Positions 1 through 8,680 of a stretch of 64,000 nt of DNA are shown piece by piece. The DNA is from CBDEGK01 sp965237855. GTDB taxonomy: Bacteria > Pseudomonadota > Gammaproteobacteria > Pseudomonadales > Halieaceae. The number at the start of each line of letters is the position of its first letter. Position 1 is the stretch's first letter. Below the pieces are notes generated by a model that saw only the letters and a list, made by a program, of their open reading frames with translations, did no database searches and was not told where the DNA came from. The stretch spans positions 248,001 to 312,000 of the forward strand of contig CBDEGK010000003.1 of NCBI GenBank assembly GCA_965237855.1. The letters run 5' to 3'. The translations under genes were made by a program, and so were the position numbers.

Positions 1-572
1 GCGAGGTGCGGAGGACAGGCAATACGCCACTTGTCCCCGACTTTCATCATCTGTAGCGCCTCAGTCCAACCCGGAATGACCTGGTTCACCCCGAACTGAG
101 CGGGTTCACCGCGCTCAACTGAACTGTCAAACACCCGGCCATCGACGAAGGTACCGTGGTAGTGCGTTACCACCGTGGCATTGAGAGTGGGGCTCTCGCC
201 ATCACCAGATTCCAACACCTCGTACTGCAAGCCGCTGTCAGTTACTGACACCTCTTCGCGCTCAGCATTGGCGACGATAAACTGATCCGCCAGTTGGCGC
301 CGCTTTCCCGCCTCTTCAGTGTCAGCGGCCTGCTGCTTATCCTGAATCTTCTGGAAGCAGGGATTGAGCTCTTCATTGCTAATCAGGGCCTCTCTCTGCT
401 CAAACCAATGGGTCATGCCGGCTATTACCGCCTCCAGCTGCATGCCATCAAATTTGTTGCGCAGCAGCTGATCACCAAACTGCAGGCCGAATCCATAGCT
501 GACCTTGCTCTCATCACTATCCAGCTCAATTTCAGGTTGTAAGGATGCTGGTGACGTCGGTTGTAATGACAT
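1..572 (-). CDS. FKBP-type peptidyl-prolyl cis-trans isomerase, C-terminus cut by window edge
   Basis: I translated the minus strand from the ATG at 572 and obtained 190 codons open to the window edge. Residues about 15-100 look like the alpha-helical dimerisation domain of FkpA/FklB/Mip-type proteins. Residues about 105-190 are an FKBP domain with the motifs VVTHYHGTFVDGRVFDSS, QVIPGWTEALQMMKVGDKW and ACPPHLA. The family catalyses proline isomerisation during protein folding. About 25-30 C-terminal residues, probably of the IPSELAYG type, lie outside the window. No signal peptide is visible, so a cytoplasmic FklB-like protein is more likely than periplasmic FkpA. It is divergent from the DUF924 gene starting at 613. 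Confidence 0.85.
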   Translation of the reverse strand, partial: MSLQPTSPASLQPEIELDSDESKVSYGFGLQFGDQLLRNKFDGMQLEAVIAGMTHWFEQREALISNEELNPCFQKIQDKQQAADTEEAGKRRQLADQFIVANAEREEVSVTDSGLQYEVLESGDGESPTLNATVVTHYHGTFVDGRVFDSSVERGEPAQFGVNQVIPGWTEALQMMKVGDKWRIACPPHL

Positions 573-612
573 GGGGGTGTCCGCTCTCGAAAAAGGCGCT
601 AACCTTACCACA

Positions 613-1218
613 ATGGATGATCATGCATGTATTAGAGACATACTCGATTTCTGGTATGGCTCACTGGACGAAAATGGTGTCTGCACGGACGCGCAGCAGC
701 AGTTGTGGTTCAAGTACAATGCGGCCACGGACAAGGAGATTCGACGACGTTTCGGCGGGCAGGTTGAGGCTGCCCTGGCGGGGAGACTGGATCACTGGTT
801 GAACCTGGAAGGCGGCTTGATGACCCTGGTATTGTTGCTCGACCAGTTCACCCGCAACATATACCGCGATACAAGCCGCGCTTTTGACGGTGATGCTCGA
901 GCACTGGCGCTGGTACAAGGCGCAACAGCCAGCGGTCTGGACCGAAGAATGCCGACCATCCACAGAGTGTTCCTCTATATTCCCTATGAGCACGCCGAAG
1001 ACCTGGCGGCCCAGGATCAGGGCATCTCCCTGTTCGACCAATTGTTGCGCGACTGTCCCAAGGCTGTCTGCGAGCAGGTGAGAGGTTTTCGCCAATACTC
1101 GGTGGCACACCGGGACGTCATCGCCAGTTTCGGGCGCTTTCCCCATCGCAATGCTATCCTGAAGCGAGCATCTACGGCGCAGGAGCTCGAGCACCTGCAA
1201 AGCCACGGGGGTTTTTAG
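613..1218 (+). CDS. DUF924 family protein
   Basis: A 201-residue protein beginning MDDHACIRDILDFWYG, the usual N-terminus of DUF924 (COG3803) proteins, followed by the family signatures LLDQFTRNIYRD and IPYEHAEDLAAQDQ. The fold is an all-helical, TPR-like bundle and its function is unknown. The frame is open upstream to 505, but I chose the ATG at 613 because the family starts here and a longer start would run into the divergent FKBP gene, which begins at 572. The end nearly touches the next gene at 1221, so the two are probably cotranscribed. Confidence 0.85.
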   Translation: MDDHACIRDILDFWYGSLDENGVCTDAQQQLWFKYNAATDKEIRRRFGGQVEAALAGRLDHWLNLEGGLMTLVLLLDQFTRNIYRDTSRAFDGDARALALVQGATASGLDRRMPTIHRVFLYIPYEHAEDLAAQDQGISLFDQLLRDCPKAVCEQVRGFRQYSVAHRDVIASFGRFPHRNAILKRASTAQELEHLQSHGGF

Positions 1219-1220
1219 TC

Positions 1221-1724
1221 ATGCGATTACCCATCTGCGCAAGCTGGTTTCTGTTCAGCTCATTTGCCCTGGCACAAGCCGATTACTCCTGCATGGAAAT
1301 GCCGAAACACCGCCAATTTGATTTTTGGGCCGGTGAATGGGAGACCAGGAGTGAAGACGGAGGCGAACGTTACGGCAACAACACGATCACCATTTCCGAC
1401 CGTGGCTGTACCCTCAAGGAAAACTGGCGCAGCGCCATGGGTGGCACCGGTAGCAGCATCAACTTCTATGATCCCAAAGACCAGATGTGGCACCAGATAT
1501 GGGTGGATTCCAGCGCTTCGATTATTCGCATTGCCGGCAATATGAGGGCCGGTAGCATGACCCTGGTTGGTGACATCTACTATCTGGGCGAGCAGCGCAG
1601 CGCGCCTTTTCGGGGTCAATGGACGCCGATGAGGGATGGTCGAGTGCGCCAATTATTCGAGGAACAGGACGCCAACGGAAAGTGGCAGGTCTGGTTTGAC
1701 GGCTACTACAACCGGGTCGATTAA
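1221..1724 (+). CDS. secreted DUF1579-like protein
   Basis: A 167-residue protein with a clear signal peptide (MRLPICASWFLFSSFALAQA, cleavage near residue 20). The mature part has RQFDFWAGEWETR, the opening signature of a family of secreted or cytoplasmic beta-barrel proteins (DUF1579-like, lipocalin-like), and ends WQVWFDGYYNRVD. Two cysteines (in YSCMEM and DRGCTL) could pair in the periplasm. It starts two bases after the DUF924 stop and converges on the NUDIX gene, whose stop codon it overlaps by four bases. The biochemical function is unknown. Confidence 0.75.
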   Translation: MRLPICASWFLFSSFALAQADYSCMEMPKHRQFDFWAGEWETRSEDGGERYGNNTITISDRGCTLKENWRSAMGGTGSSINFYDPKDQMWHQIWVDSSASIIRIAGNMRAGSMTLVGDIYYLGEQRSAPFRGQWTPMRDGRVRQLFEEQDANGKWQVWFDGYYNRVD

Positions 1725-2293
1725 TCTGAAGTAATCACTTCATACAGCTGGTAAATTTCCTCCGTCAATTCCGCCTGATAAATGCCAAATCGCGACTCCT
1801 CCAGATCGCCATAAGCGCGACGAATGGCATCGTTCACTTCAGGGTATGCCACCTGATCCCAGGGGCATTCATCGCGGGAATAAAAAGCCACCGCGATCGC
1901 CTCCTCCCCCGGCTGACAGTTTTCGTTGGGGACTTGCGCCCGAAATGCCACGTAGACCTGGTTGATAAAGGTAATGGTACCGGTCATGTAAAAATCCAGC
2001 GACTCGGCCGGCAGACGAATACCCGTTTCCTCCCACAACTCGCGGGCAGCGCCCTCTGCCAGGCTCTCCCCCGCCTCCATGAAACCGCCGGGAATGGCCC
2101 AGAATCCGCTGCGCGGTTCCAGCTTGCGCTGTATCCACAACAACTTCTGACCACAGGCGATAAAGCAGGTGAGCATGACGGAGGGGTGCTCGTGAACCCA
2201 GCCCTCGCAACCGGGACAGTAGAAATGACGACGCTCAAAGTCGGGATTTGATAACTTCTTGAGGGGGCCCCCGCAGTCCCGACAGAAGTTCAC
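1721..2293 (-). CDS. NUDIX hydrolase with N-terminal zinc ribbon
   Basis: A 190-residue protein. Residues 1-30 contain a four-cysteine zinc ribbon (CRDCGG and CPGCEG). Residues about 35-165 are a NUDIX domain whose box reads GGFMEAGESLAEGAARELWE followed by ETGI, with all metal-binding Glu residues present. NUDIX enzymes hydrolyse nucleoside diphosphates linked to another moiety. The zinc-ribbon arrangement recalls NADH pyrophosphatase (NudC)-like and related hydrolases, but the substrate cannot be assigned. It ends ten bases upstream of the pqi operon's last gene, facing the same way. Confidence 0.85.
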   Translation of the reverse strand: MNFCRDCGGPLKKLSNPDFERRHFYCPGCEGWVHEHPSVMLTCFIACGQKLLWIQRKLEPRSGFWAIPGGFMEAGESLAEGAARELWEETGIRLPAESLDFYMTGTITFINQVYVAFRAQVPNENCQPGEEAIAVAFYSRDECPWDQVAYPEVNDAIRRAYGDLEESRFGIYQAELTEEIYQLYEVITSD

Positions 2294-2302
2294 GGGCGGG
2301 AA

Positions 2303-2857
2303 TTACTGCTTGAGGGCGGCGCCGATATTACCGGCCAACCGCTGCAATAGTGAACGCTGCGCCTGCACCAGGGCGGCGTATCCATCACGGCCCAGCGTCT
2401 GTTCCTCGGCAAATTGCCCCGCCAATACCTGTCCGTTGGCACCTGTAGAGCGCCAAGAGGCTACCAACAGGGCCGTACCAGAATGAGTGCCATGGAGCTG
2501 ATCGATCGAGATCTCAATGCGTGTTGCGTTAATGTCTCCACTGCGAACGCTGACACTGGCACCAAGCTGCCGCCCTATTTCGGCGGCCATAAAACCCTGC
2601 AAGCTCAATCGCAACGGTTCTGCCCACTCGTGCAAACGCGCCGTATGAATTTCTCCGCTGTCGGTTTCCAGTACCAGGCCGGGCTGGTCCAGGTAGGGCG
2701 CCACTTCCACCAGCGACAGGTCGTAGGCGGCGACACTATTCGCAGGACCACTCGCTGGCAGCACCGGCGAACGCAACAGGTATTGGCTGGGTTGCTGCAC
2801 CGGCGCACTGCTGCAGGCCGCCAGCAGGAACAGAAATAATATTGGCAGGTACTTCAT
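2303..2857 (-). CDS. pqiC: PqiC-type ABC transport auxiliary lipoprotein
   Basis: A 184-residue lipoprotein with lipobox LLAAC (Cys15). It belongs to the ABC-type transport auxiliary family (PqiC/YmbA), seen in QYLLRSP near the mature N-terminus and VEVAPYLDQPGLVLET. In E. coli PqiC is an outer-membrane lipoprotein that docks the periplasmic PqiB tunnel for lipid transfer between membranes. Its ATG overlaps the pqiB stop codon (TGATG), so translation is probably coupled. It is the last gene of the four-gene operon running from 5674 down to 2303. Confidence 0.85.
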   Translation of the reverse strand: MKYLPILFLFLLAACSSAPVQQPSQYLLRSPVLPASGPANSVAAYDLSLVEVAPYLDQPGLVLETDSGEIHTARLHEWAEPLRLSLQGFMAAEIGRQLGASVSVRSGDINATRIEISIDQLHGTHSGTALLVASWRSTGANGQVLAGQFAEEQTLGRDGYAALVQAQRSLLQRLAGNIGAALKQ

Positions 2858-4470
2858 CAGGGGCGCGCCTCCGGTATGGGATCGGCCGGTATCGTCACCG
2901 GCATCACCACTGAGTTGGGTTTGGCAGAGAGCGTCTCGGTCAGATCTGTCAGGTTGATGAGTGTGCGATTAAGCTCACGCAAACTGGCATCGAGTGACTG
3001 GTAGACGGGAGAGTCCGGTGAAATACCCGCAACCAGCACTCGCAGCTCCTGCAGTAAACCCTGTAACTCCCCAGTCATCGCCTGGGTCTGTTTCTGCTCC
3101 AACAATTCCCGCAAGGAACTGAGCGTGGCTGAAAACTCGTTCAGAGTCTGATTGACGCCCGTGACCGTCTCCCCCAGGGGCATAGCATTGATTTTCTCCA
3201 ACAGCTTGTTGACCTGCTGACTCATGCGGCTGAATCCGCCAGTCACAGTTGGTACCGTTGGATAGCCCAGGTAGTTACCCACTTTCGCTGCCGGCTGACC
3301 CTCGTAAAAGTCGATATCAATGTACAGGCTGCCGGTAAGCAGGTTGCCCGTATTGAGGCTGGCGCGCATGCCCCGGGGCACGCCCACACGTAAACTCTCG
3401 TCCATCAGTTCAACCATTTCAGGCGTATCACCGTTTTGCAGGCGACCCGGCTCTATATAAATCAGCACAGGAATGGCTGAGCCTGCACCGGGCTTACTTG
3501 TTATCATCAACTCCTGGACCATGATCTTCACCACGTAACCGATCTTGATGCCCCGGTATTCAACCGGCGCACCGGGCGCCAGGCCACGCAGCGACTGGTC
3601 AAACGGCACCACGTAATGTCTGCCATAGCGATAGGGGTTTTGTTCGGTTTCCTCATGGTTGGCATAGAGTCTGAATGTCTCACCATTACTCACATCCATA
3701 CCGCGCTCAAGGCCGTCGGGGCGATCAAAAGCCACACCGCCTATCAAGATAGTCTCCAGTGACGCGGTATCCACTTCAAAGCCGTCGGCACTGGCCTTGA
3801 GGGAAATGCCACTGACATCCCAGAATCGCACTGAACTGTCCACCAGCTCGTGGTAGGGGGCATCGATAAAAACCTGGTAGCGAATATTGCGTTCTTCCAG
3901 GCTGAATTCCAGGCTCTCTACTCGACCCACCTTGAAGCCGTGATAGAGCACCGGATCCCCTGCACTGACTGAATGGGTGCGACTGCTCAACAAGGTCAGG
4001 CGCAGACCCGGTGCTCCTAGCTGGGTTTGCGGCGGCGCATCCAGCGCCTCGAATTCGCGGACACCGGTGTCGCCTTGTCCAGGCGAGAATTCCACGTAGG
4101 CGCCGGACAACAAGGTATCCAGGCCACTCACATTGGCACCGCTAATCCGGGCTGTGACTACCCAGAAATTGGTACCTTCACGCATAAGGGCACGGGTTTC
4201 CTTGTCCAGCTTGAGTACGGCAATAACCGTTTGTTGATCCCGACTTAGACGAACCTCGGTGACCAGCCCCACTTCAACGTCGCGAAACTTGACCTTGGTT
4301 TTACCCTCGGTGAGGCCGGCAGCCGTCTTGAAGCGCACCTGCACTTCCGGGCCTTCATTGGACAGGGTATAGATTACCGCCCACAACCCCATGGCCACGG
4401 CCACCAGCGGTAATATCCAGATCGGCGACAGTCGCCGACCACTGCTCATCTCCGCGCTAGCTTCACTCAT
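2857..4470 (-). CDS. pqiB: PqiB, multi-MCE-domain intermembrane lipid transport protein
   Basis: A 537-residue protein with one N-terminal membrane helix (about residues 15-35, WILPLVAVAMGLWAVIYT). Three MCE (MlaD) domains follow at about 40-135, 155-245 and 280-400, each with a typical G-KVKFRDVEVG, YHGFKVGRVES or YRGIKIGYV hairpin. A C-terminal helical region (about 420-510, LLEKINAMPLGETVTGV) would form the long needle. In E. coli PqiB forms a hexameric syringe-like tunnel across the periplasm. The length matches the family. It overlaps pqiA2 by four bases upstream and pqiC by one base downstream. Confidence 0.92.
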   Translation of the reverse strand: MSEASAEMSSGRRLSPIWILPLVAVAMGLWAVIYTLSNEGPEVQVRFKTAAGLTEGKTKVKFRDVEVGLVTEVRLSRDQQTVIAVLKLDKETRALMREGTNFWVVTARISGANVSGLDTLLSGAYVEFSPGQGDTGVREFEALDAPPQTQLGAPGLRLTLLSSRTHSVSAGDPVLYHGFKVGRVESLEFSLEERNIRYQVFIDAPYHELVDSSVRFWDVSGISLKASADGFEVDTASLETILIGGVAFDRPDGLERGMDVSNGETFRLYANHEETEQNPYRYGRHYVVPFDQSLRGLAPGAPVEYRGIKIGYVVKIMVQELMITSKPGAGSAIPVLIYIEPGRLQNGDTPEMVELMDESLRVGVPRGMRASLNTGNLLTGSLYIDIDFYEGQPAAKVGNYLGYPTVPTVTGGFSRMSQQVNKLLEKINAMPLGETVTGVNQTLNEFSATLSSLRELLEQKQTQAMTGELQGLLQELRVLVAGISPDSPVYQSLDASLRELNRTLINLTDLTETLSAKPNSVVMPVTIPADPIPEARP

Positions 4471-5069
4471 TCTTCATCCAACTGATCCCATAGCAATCGA
4501 GAGTCAAAACTTTCTGCGGCAATCATGGTGGTAATGACCACCGCGGCAAAGGACAACGCCGCAATGCCCGGCCGAATCTCAACAACGCCGCCCAAGTGTA
4601 CCAGCGCCACCAATATCGCCACCACAAACACATCAATCATCGACCACTTGCCGACAAACTCGGTAATCCGGTACAGCTGGGTTCGCTGCCGGTGCCCGTA
4701 TTCCGAGCGGTGGCTGGCAGCCCACACCAGATAGTACATCACCAGGAATTTACCGAGGGGCACCACCACGCTGGCAATGAAAATCACCGCGGCGATAGGC
4801 ACTGATCCCAGTTGGATCAATAAAATGACACCACCCATAATGGTGCTGGGTATCGTGGACCCGAGCTGATCTGTATACATGATGGGGAACAGGTTGGCGG
4901 GTAGATAGAGCACGTTGGCGGTGATCAGGAGGGCGAGCGTTCGCTGCAGGCTGTCAGTTTTGCGCAAATGCAGGCTTGACCCACAACGGGGACAGTGGCC
5001 CTGATCGACGGGGGTCAGCTTGAAGCAGAGATGGCAGGAAGCCAGGCCGTGGGAAGCTGCAGTCGTCAT
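4467..5069 (-). CDS. pqiA: PqiA domain protein (second half)
   Basis: A 200-residue integral membrane protein. The N-terminus carries a four-cysteine zinc ribbon (CHLCFK and CPRCGS). About four membrane helices follow, with the PqiA signatures LYLPANLFPIM and VGKWSMIDVFVVAILVALV. It corresponds to the C-terminal half of E. coli PqiA (about 417 residues), the inner-membrane partner of PqiB. Here the two halves are separate genes overlapping by four bases (ATGA), an arrangement known in other proteobacteria. It probably assembles with the product of the gene at 5066-5674. Confidence 0.88.
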   Translation of the reverse strand: MTTAASHGLASCHLCFKLTPVDQGHCPRCGSSLHLRKTDSLQRTLALLITANVLYLPANLFPIMYTDQLGSTIPSTIMGGVILLIQLGSVPIAAVIFIASVVVPLGKFLVMYYLVWAASHRSEYGHRQRTQLYRITEFVGKWSMIDVFVVAILVALVHLGGVVEIRPGIAALSFAAVVITTMIAAESFDSRLLWDQLDEE

Positions 5070-5674
5070 CCGCCCTGTAATTCCTCAATCGCTTCCCAGG
5101 TCTGGTAGCGGTCCAGGGTGGCCAGTGCCGCAGTAAAGCACAGGCTGAATCCGACATAGGCCCAGAAAGAAATACCCAGGCTGATATCAGCCATGTTGGC
5201 CAATTTCACCAGAGCGACGATGACACCAATGATAAACACCTCCACCATGGCCCAGTTGTAACTCAGGAAGAACACGTGGGCACAACTCGACAGCCAGGGC
5301 ACCGGCCGACCACTCACCAGCGGCAGACAGATGGCGATCAGCAATCCAATCAACACGGCTGGCAGCAAAATAATGAAGCCCGCCACTAGCGCCGCCAGGT
5401 AAGGCATGCCGTAGTTGTACAACTCCAATGCCGTTCTCGGCAGCGTCATAGAACTGCTCAGGCCCTGGGCCTCCATTGTGAGAAAGGAAAACAGATTGGC
5501 CACCGCCAGGAAGATGGCGCCAGACACCGCATAGGCCAGGGTGCGCATAAACCCATCGTCCAGGCAACGCGTCAGGAAATGCCCGCAGCGGGGGCAATTG
5601 GCCTGGCCGGGATGGCTAATGTCGCTGACATCCACCAGCAGATCGCAACCGTGACAAGCTATCAGTGCACTCAT
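5066..5674 (-). CDS. pqiA: PqiA domain protein (first half)
   Basis: A 202-residue membrane protein homologous to the N-terminal half of PqiA. A four-cysteine ribbon (CHGCDL and CPRCGH) is followed by four predicted helices containing AVANLFSFLTME and YNWAMVEVFIIGVIVALVK. As first gene of the operon it should be preceded by the promoter in the short gap 5675-5720, where I see no convincing -35/-10 pair. It likely pairs with the following PqiA protein to form the membrane base of the PqiABC lipid transporter. Confidence 0.88.
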   Translation of the reverse strand: MSALIACHGCDLLVDVSDISHPGQANCPRCGHFLTRCLDDGFMRTLAYAVSGAIFLAVANLFSFLTMEAQGLSSSMTLPRTALELYNYGMPYLAALVAGFIILLPAVLIGLLIAICLPLVSGRPVPWLSSCAHVFFLSYNWAMVEVFIIGVIVALVKLANMADISLGISFWAYVGFSLCFTAALATLDRYQTWEAIEELQGG

Positions 5675-5720
5675 GGATTGATCATAACCCAGAATGGCTG
5701 TGTCGGCTGTTTACCTGCGG

Positions 5721-6503
5721 TTACTCGGCAATGACGAAATTGGCGTTGCGCATCAAGTGCTGCGGAATTCGATCTTTGATGGCCTCATGCAGCTCCGGCA
5801 ACATCGACCAGTGGGTACCCTGCCTATAGTGATGAGCCGTGTGATAGCCAAGATTGCCCGTCAGCAGGTTAAACAGCGGGCTGGTGTTGTTGTAGGAGGC
5901 CTCGAAGGGATTTTCTGTATCCAGCCCGGCGTGATGATCATAGGTGACCCAGACGGTGAACAGCAGGCTGATTATCATCGGCACAATAAATACCAGCAGT
6001 GCAGGAACGGGTCGATACCACAGCAGCAGTCCCAGCCCGATCACGGTCAAGCAAGAGTAAAGCAGGAAAGCTCGCTGCGCCTTGGGATATTTCTGGCCAA
6101 CCTTGAAGCCGCGATAGTAAGCGGTTGCGGAAACCACCAGGGTATATTTCATCGCCCCCATGGTCTCGCCAAACCGACTCTTCCAGGCGCTCTCATCTTT
6201 GCTCTGATCGAGAAAGTTTTTGTGGTGCCCCAACACATGGTGCAATACCCAGAGATTGCTGGTCACGCCGGTGTGGAGTGCGTAGAAAAACTCCAGCAGC
6301 CGGTTCGTCCAGGCCCAGCGAAAGGTGAGCGTATGCTGATGGTGGTGATTCCAGGAACAGATGACGCCCTTGGGTAAAATCATCAGTACGGCGTAGCCCG
6401 ACAGCCACCAGAGTCCGTCAACCAGGAAGTAGACGGCGAAGTCCACCAGGCTGAACAGGAGCACTACTAACACTGGGATGCGGTCTGCAGAATATCGAAA
6501 CAT
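5721..6503 (-). CDS. membrane fatty acid desaturase
   Basis: A 260-residue membrane protein of the fatty acid desaturase superfamily. Three histidine clusters that bind the di-iron centre are visible: HHHQH near residue 53, HHVLGHHKN near 87, and HTAHH near 220. A further DHH motif lies near 190. Hydrophobic segments at about 10-45 and 145-190 fit four membrane helices. It would insert double bonds or hydroxyl groups into membrane lipids or a related hydrocarbon. It stands alone between the pqi operon and divergent cinA. Confidence 0.85.
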   Translation of the reverse strand: MFRYSADRIPVLVVLLFSLVDFAVYFLVDGLWWLSGYAVLMILPKGVICSWNHHHQHTLTFRWAWTNRLLEFFYALHTGVTSNLWVLHHVLGHHKNFLDQSKDESAWKSRFGETMGAMKYTLVVSATAYYRGFKVGQKYPKAQRAFLLYSCLTVIGLGLLLWYRPVPALLVFIVPMIISLLFTVWVTYDHHAGLDTENPFEASYNNTSPLFNLLTGNLGYHTAHHYRQGTHWSMLPELHEAIKDRIPQHLMRNANFVIAE

Positions 6504-6592
6504 AAGGGCAGAAATAATTTAGACGGCGCAGTATACGACAATTTTGGCGCATACCGCACCCATACCTCACCAACCTGGGCTATGCTACGCCG

Positions 6593-7933
6593 ATGTCTAT
6601 CGCGAACCCCAAAGTACAGCTGCTGCTCACCGGCAATGAAATTATGAGCGGCGACACCGTCGACTCCAATTCAGCCATGATTGCCCACCGTCTCAGTGAA
6701 CTTGGGTTGGTAATTCACCGCAAAGTGACGGTAGGTGACGAGCCCGATCTGCTGGCGCAGGAAATCGAATCCCTCAGCCAGGATTCGGATGTGTTGATCG
6801 TCAATGGTGGGCTGGGCCCGACGGTGGATGATCTTACCGCCCAGGTATTGGCCCAGGTGGCCGCTGTCGAGTTGCAGGAACACAGCGGCGCACTCGCCCA
6901 TCTGAAGCAGTGGTGTGAACAACGCAACGCCGCCCTCAACGATGCCAATCTGAAGCAGGTGATGCTGCCTGCCGGTGCCGACATAATTGAAAACCCCATC
7001 GGCAGTGCGGTGGGCATCCAATTGCAGCTGAACGGCTGCCTGATCATGTGCACCCCCGGCGTTCCCAGCGAACTGCGCCTGATGCTGGAGCCAATGCTGG
7101 AAACCCTCTCCACACACCTGGGTATCAGCAGCCAGGTTGAAATAACCCGGCTGCAAACCTTTGGCCTGGGGGAAGCCACCGCGCAACAGATTATCGCCGA
7201 TGGCATCGGCGACTGGCCGGAGGAAGTCGAGCTGGGTTTCCGGGCCGGGGCACCACAGATGGAGGTCAAGCTGACCATTCACGGGGCCGAGCATCGATCA
7301 CAGTTGGAGGCATGCAAACAGCAGCTACACGACTTGTTCGGCGACCATATCATTGGCGAGGGAGACACGCAGCTGGCGCAGCGAGTACTTGAGTTGTTGC
7401 AGAACCAGGGCAAAACGCTGACCACGGCGGAATCCTGCACCGGCGGCCTGATCGCCAGCATGCTCACCCGTATCTCCGGATCCTCCAGCGCCTTTCACGC
7501 CGGGTTTGTCACCTACTCCAACGACATCAAGGCCTCTGTTCTCGGCGTCGATGAAGCTGCACTAGCGGAACATGGCGCGGTCAGTGAACCTGTGGTGATA
7601 GCGATGGCGCGGGGCGCCATGGATTGTGCGGATGCCGACTACGCTATCGCCGTATCGGGAATCGCCGGCCCTGAAGGCGGCAGCGAGGAAAAACCCGTAG
7701 GCACCGTTTGGCTGGCCTGGGGCAGCCGCGATAATCTGCAAACCCGCGGCCTGTGTTGGCCAATAGAGCGGACGCTGTTTCAAACCATGATTGCCGCCGC
7801 CGGGCTGGATATGATGCGGCGCACATTACTGGGACTGGACAGTGAACCCCGCTACTTTCTGCAGCGGACCGCGGGCGCTGGACAAAAAACCTCGTCTACT
7901 AAGGCTCCAACTAGGGCTCCAACCTCTCAATAG
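6593..7933 (+). CDS. cinA: CinA family protein (nicotinamide-nucleotide amidase / pyrophosphatase)
   Basis: A 446-residue, two-domain CinA protein. Residues about 8-175 are the MoCF-like (COG1058) domain, with LLLTGNEIMSGDTVDSNS and NGGLGPTVDDLT. Residues about 260-420 are the CinA C-terminal amidase domain, with TTAESCTGGLIASMLT, ITG-type AVSGIAGPEGG and KPVGTVWLAW. The second domain converts NMN to NaMN in pyridine nucleotide salvage. The first is an ADP-ribose pyrophosphatase-like domain. A 25-residue Ser/Thr/Pro-rich tail goes beyond the usual end and overlaps the 3' end of convergent pdxH by 23 bases. Confidence 0.92.
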   Translation: MSIANPKVQLLLTGNEIMSGDTVDSNSAMIAHRLSELGLVIHRKVTVGDEPDLLAQEIESLSQDSDVLIVNGGLGPTVDDLTAQVLAQVAAVELQEHSGALAHLKQWCEQRNAALNDANLKQVMLPAGADIIENPIGSAVGIQLQLNGCLIMCTPGVPSELRLMLEPMLETLSTHLGISSQVEITRLQTFGLGEATAQQIIADGIGDWPEEVELGFRAGAPQMEVKLTIHGAEHRSQLEACKQQLHDLFGDHIIGEGDTQLAQRVLELLQNQGKTLTTAESCTGGLIASMLTRISGSSSAFHAGFVTYSNDIKASVLGVDEAALAEHGAVSEPVVIAMARGAMDCADADYAIAVSGIAGPEGGSEEKPVGTVWLAWGSRDNLQTRGLCWPIERTLFQTMIAAAGLDMMRRTLLGLDSEPRYFLQRTAGAGQKTSSTKAPTRAPTSQ

Positions 7934-8549
7934 ACCAGTCAGTGTCGCCGCGACGCGTATATAAGAAGCGATCGTGCAAGCGATGGGCGCCGCCCTGCCA
8001 AAATTCGACCTGCTCCGGCACTACCCGGTAGCCACCCCAAAAACTTGGCACCGGCACCTCACCGCGACCGAACTTGTTTTTCATCTGCTGGACTTTTTCC
8101 TCCAGCACAGCCCGCGCTGATACAGGCCGGCTCTGCGAGGATGCCCAGGCTGCCAGCTGGCTCTCCCGCGGTCGGGTCAGGAAGTAACGGGTGACTTCCG
8201 ACAGGGATAGCTTTTCCACCACACCGCCCACAATCACCTGGCGTTCCAGCACGTTCCATGGGAATAACAAGCTGACCCTGGGGTTAGCCACCATCGCCTC
8301 AGCCTTGCGGCTCTCGGTGTTGGTGTAGAAGACGAAGCCCTGGTGGCCAAAATCTTTAAGTAACACTATGCGCTGCCAGGGCTGTCCATCATTGTTTACT
8401 GTTGCCAATACCATCGCGGTGGGGTCGGTGATACCCCCGGCAACCGACTGAGCCAACCAGGTTTCAAACTGCTCGATGGGATCCTCACTAAGGCTTGCCC
8501 GCCGCAACCCCCCCTGCAGGTATTCTCTTCGAAATTGATCAATTTCCAC
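7911..8549 (-). CDS. pdxH: pyridoxamine 5'-phosphate oxidase
   Basis: A 212-residue protein of normal PdxH length. Diagnostic segments are DPTAMVLATVN, QRIVLLKDFGHQGFVFYTN, ESQLAAWASSQS and FWGGYRVVP, and the C-terminus RLHDRFLYTRR ends in the usual ERLEP. It uses FMN to oxidise pyridoxamine or pyridoxine phosphate to pyridoxal phosphate, the last step of B6 synthesis and salvage, in the cytoplasm as a dimer. It is monocistronic and convergent with cinA. Confidence 0.96.
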   Translation of the reverse strand: MEIDQFRREYLQGGLRRASLSEDPIEQFETWLAQSVAGGITDPTAMVLATVNNDGQPWQRIVLLKDFGHQGFVFYTNTESRKAEAMVANPRVSLLFPWNVLERQVIVGGVVEKLSLSEVTRYFLTRPRESQLAAWASSQSRPVSARAVLEEKVQQMKNKFGRGEVPVPSFWGGYRVVPEQVEFWQGGAHRLHDRFLYTRRGDTDWSIERLEP

Positions 8550-8680
8550 GCCAGATTTTCCACCTCAAATACTCGCTATACATCCTAGCAGGGCGAACAC
8601 CCAACCTGGCCAGGTTTTTCAATTCATAGTTGCCACAGCTGAGGCTCGATAAAACCAGTATGATGAGCAATAAGTAGCGC

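Noticed and set aside
661..1206. 181-codon open frame on the minus strand
   Set aside because: It lies wholly opposite the DUF924 gene, which has clear family motifs; no meaningful protein features in the antisense translation.
5694..6377. 227-codon open frame on the plus strand
   Set aside because: Antisense to the desaturase whose histidine boxes are intact.
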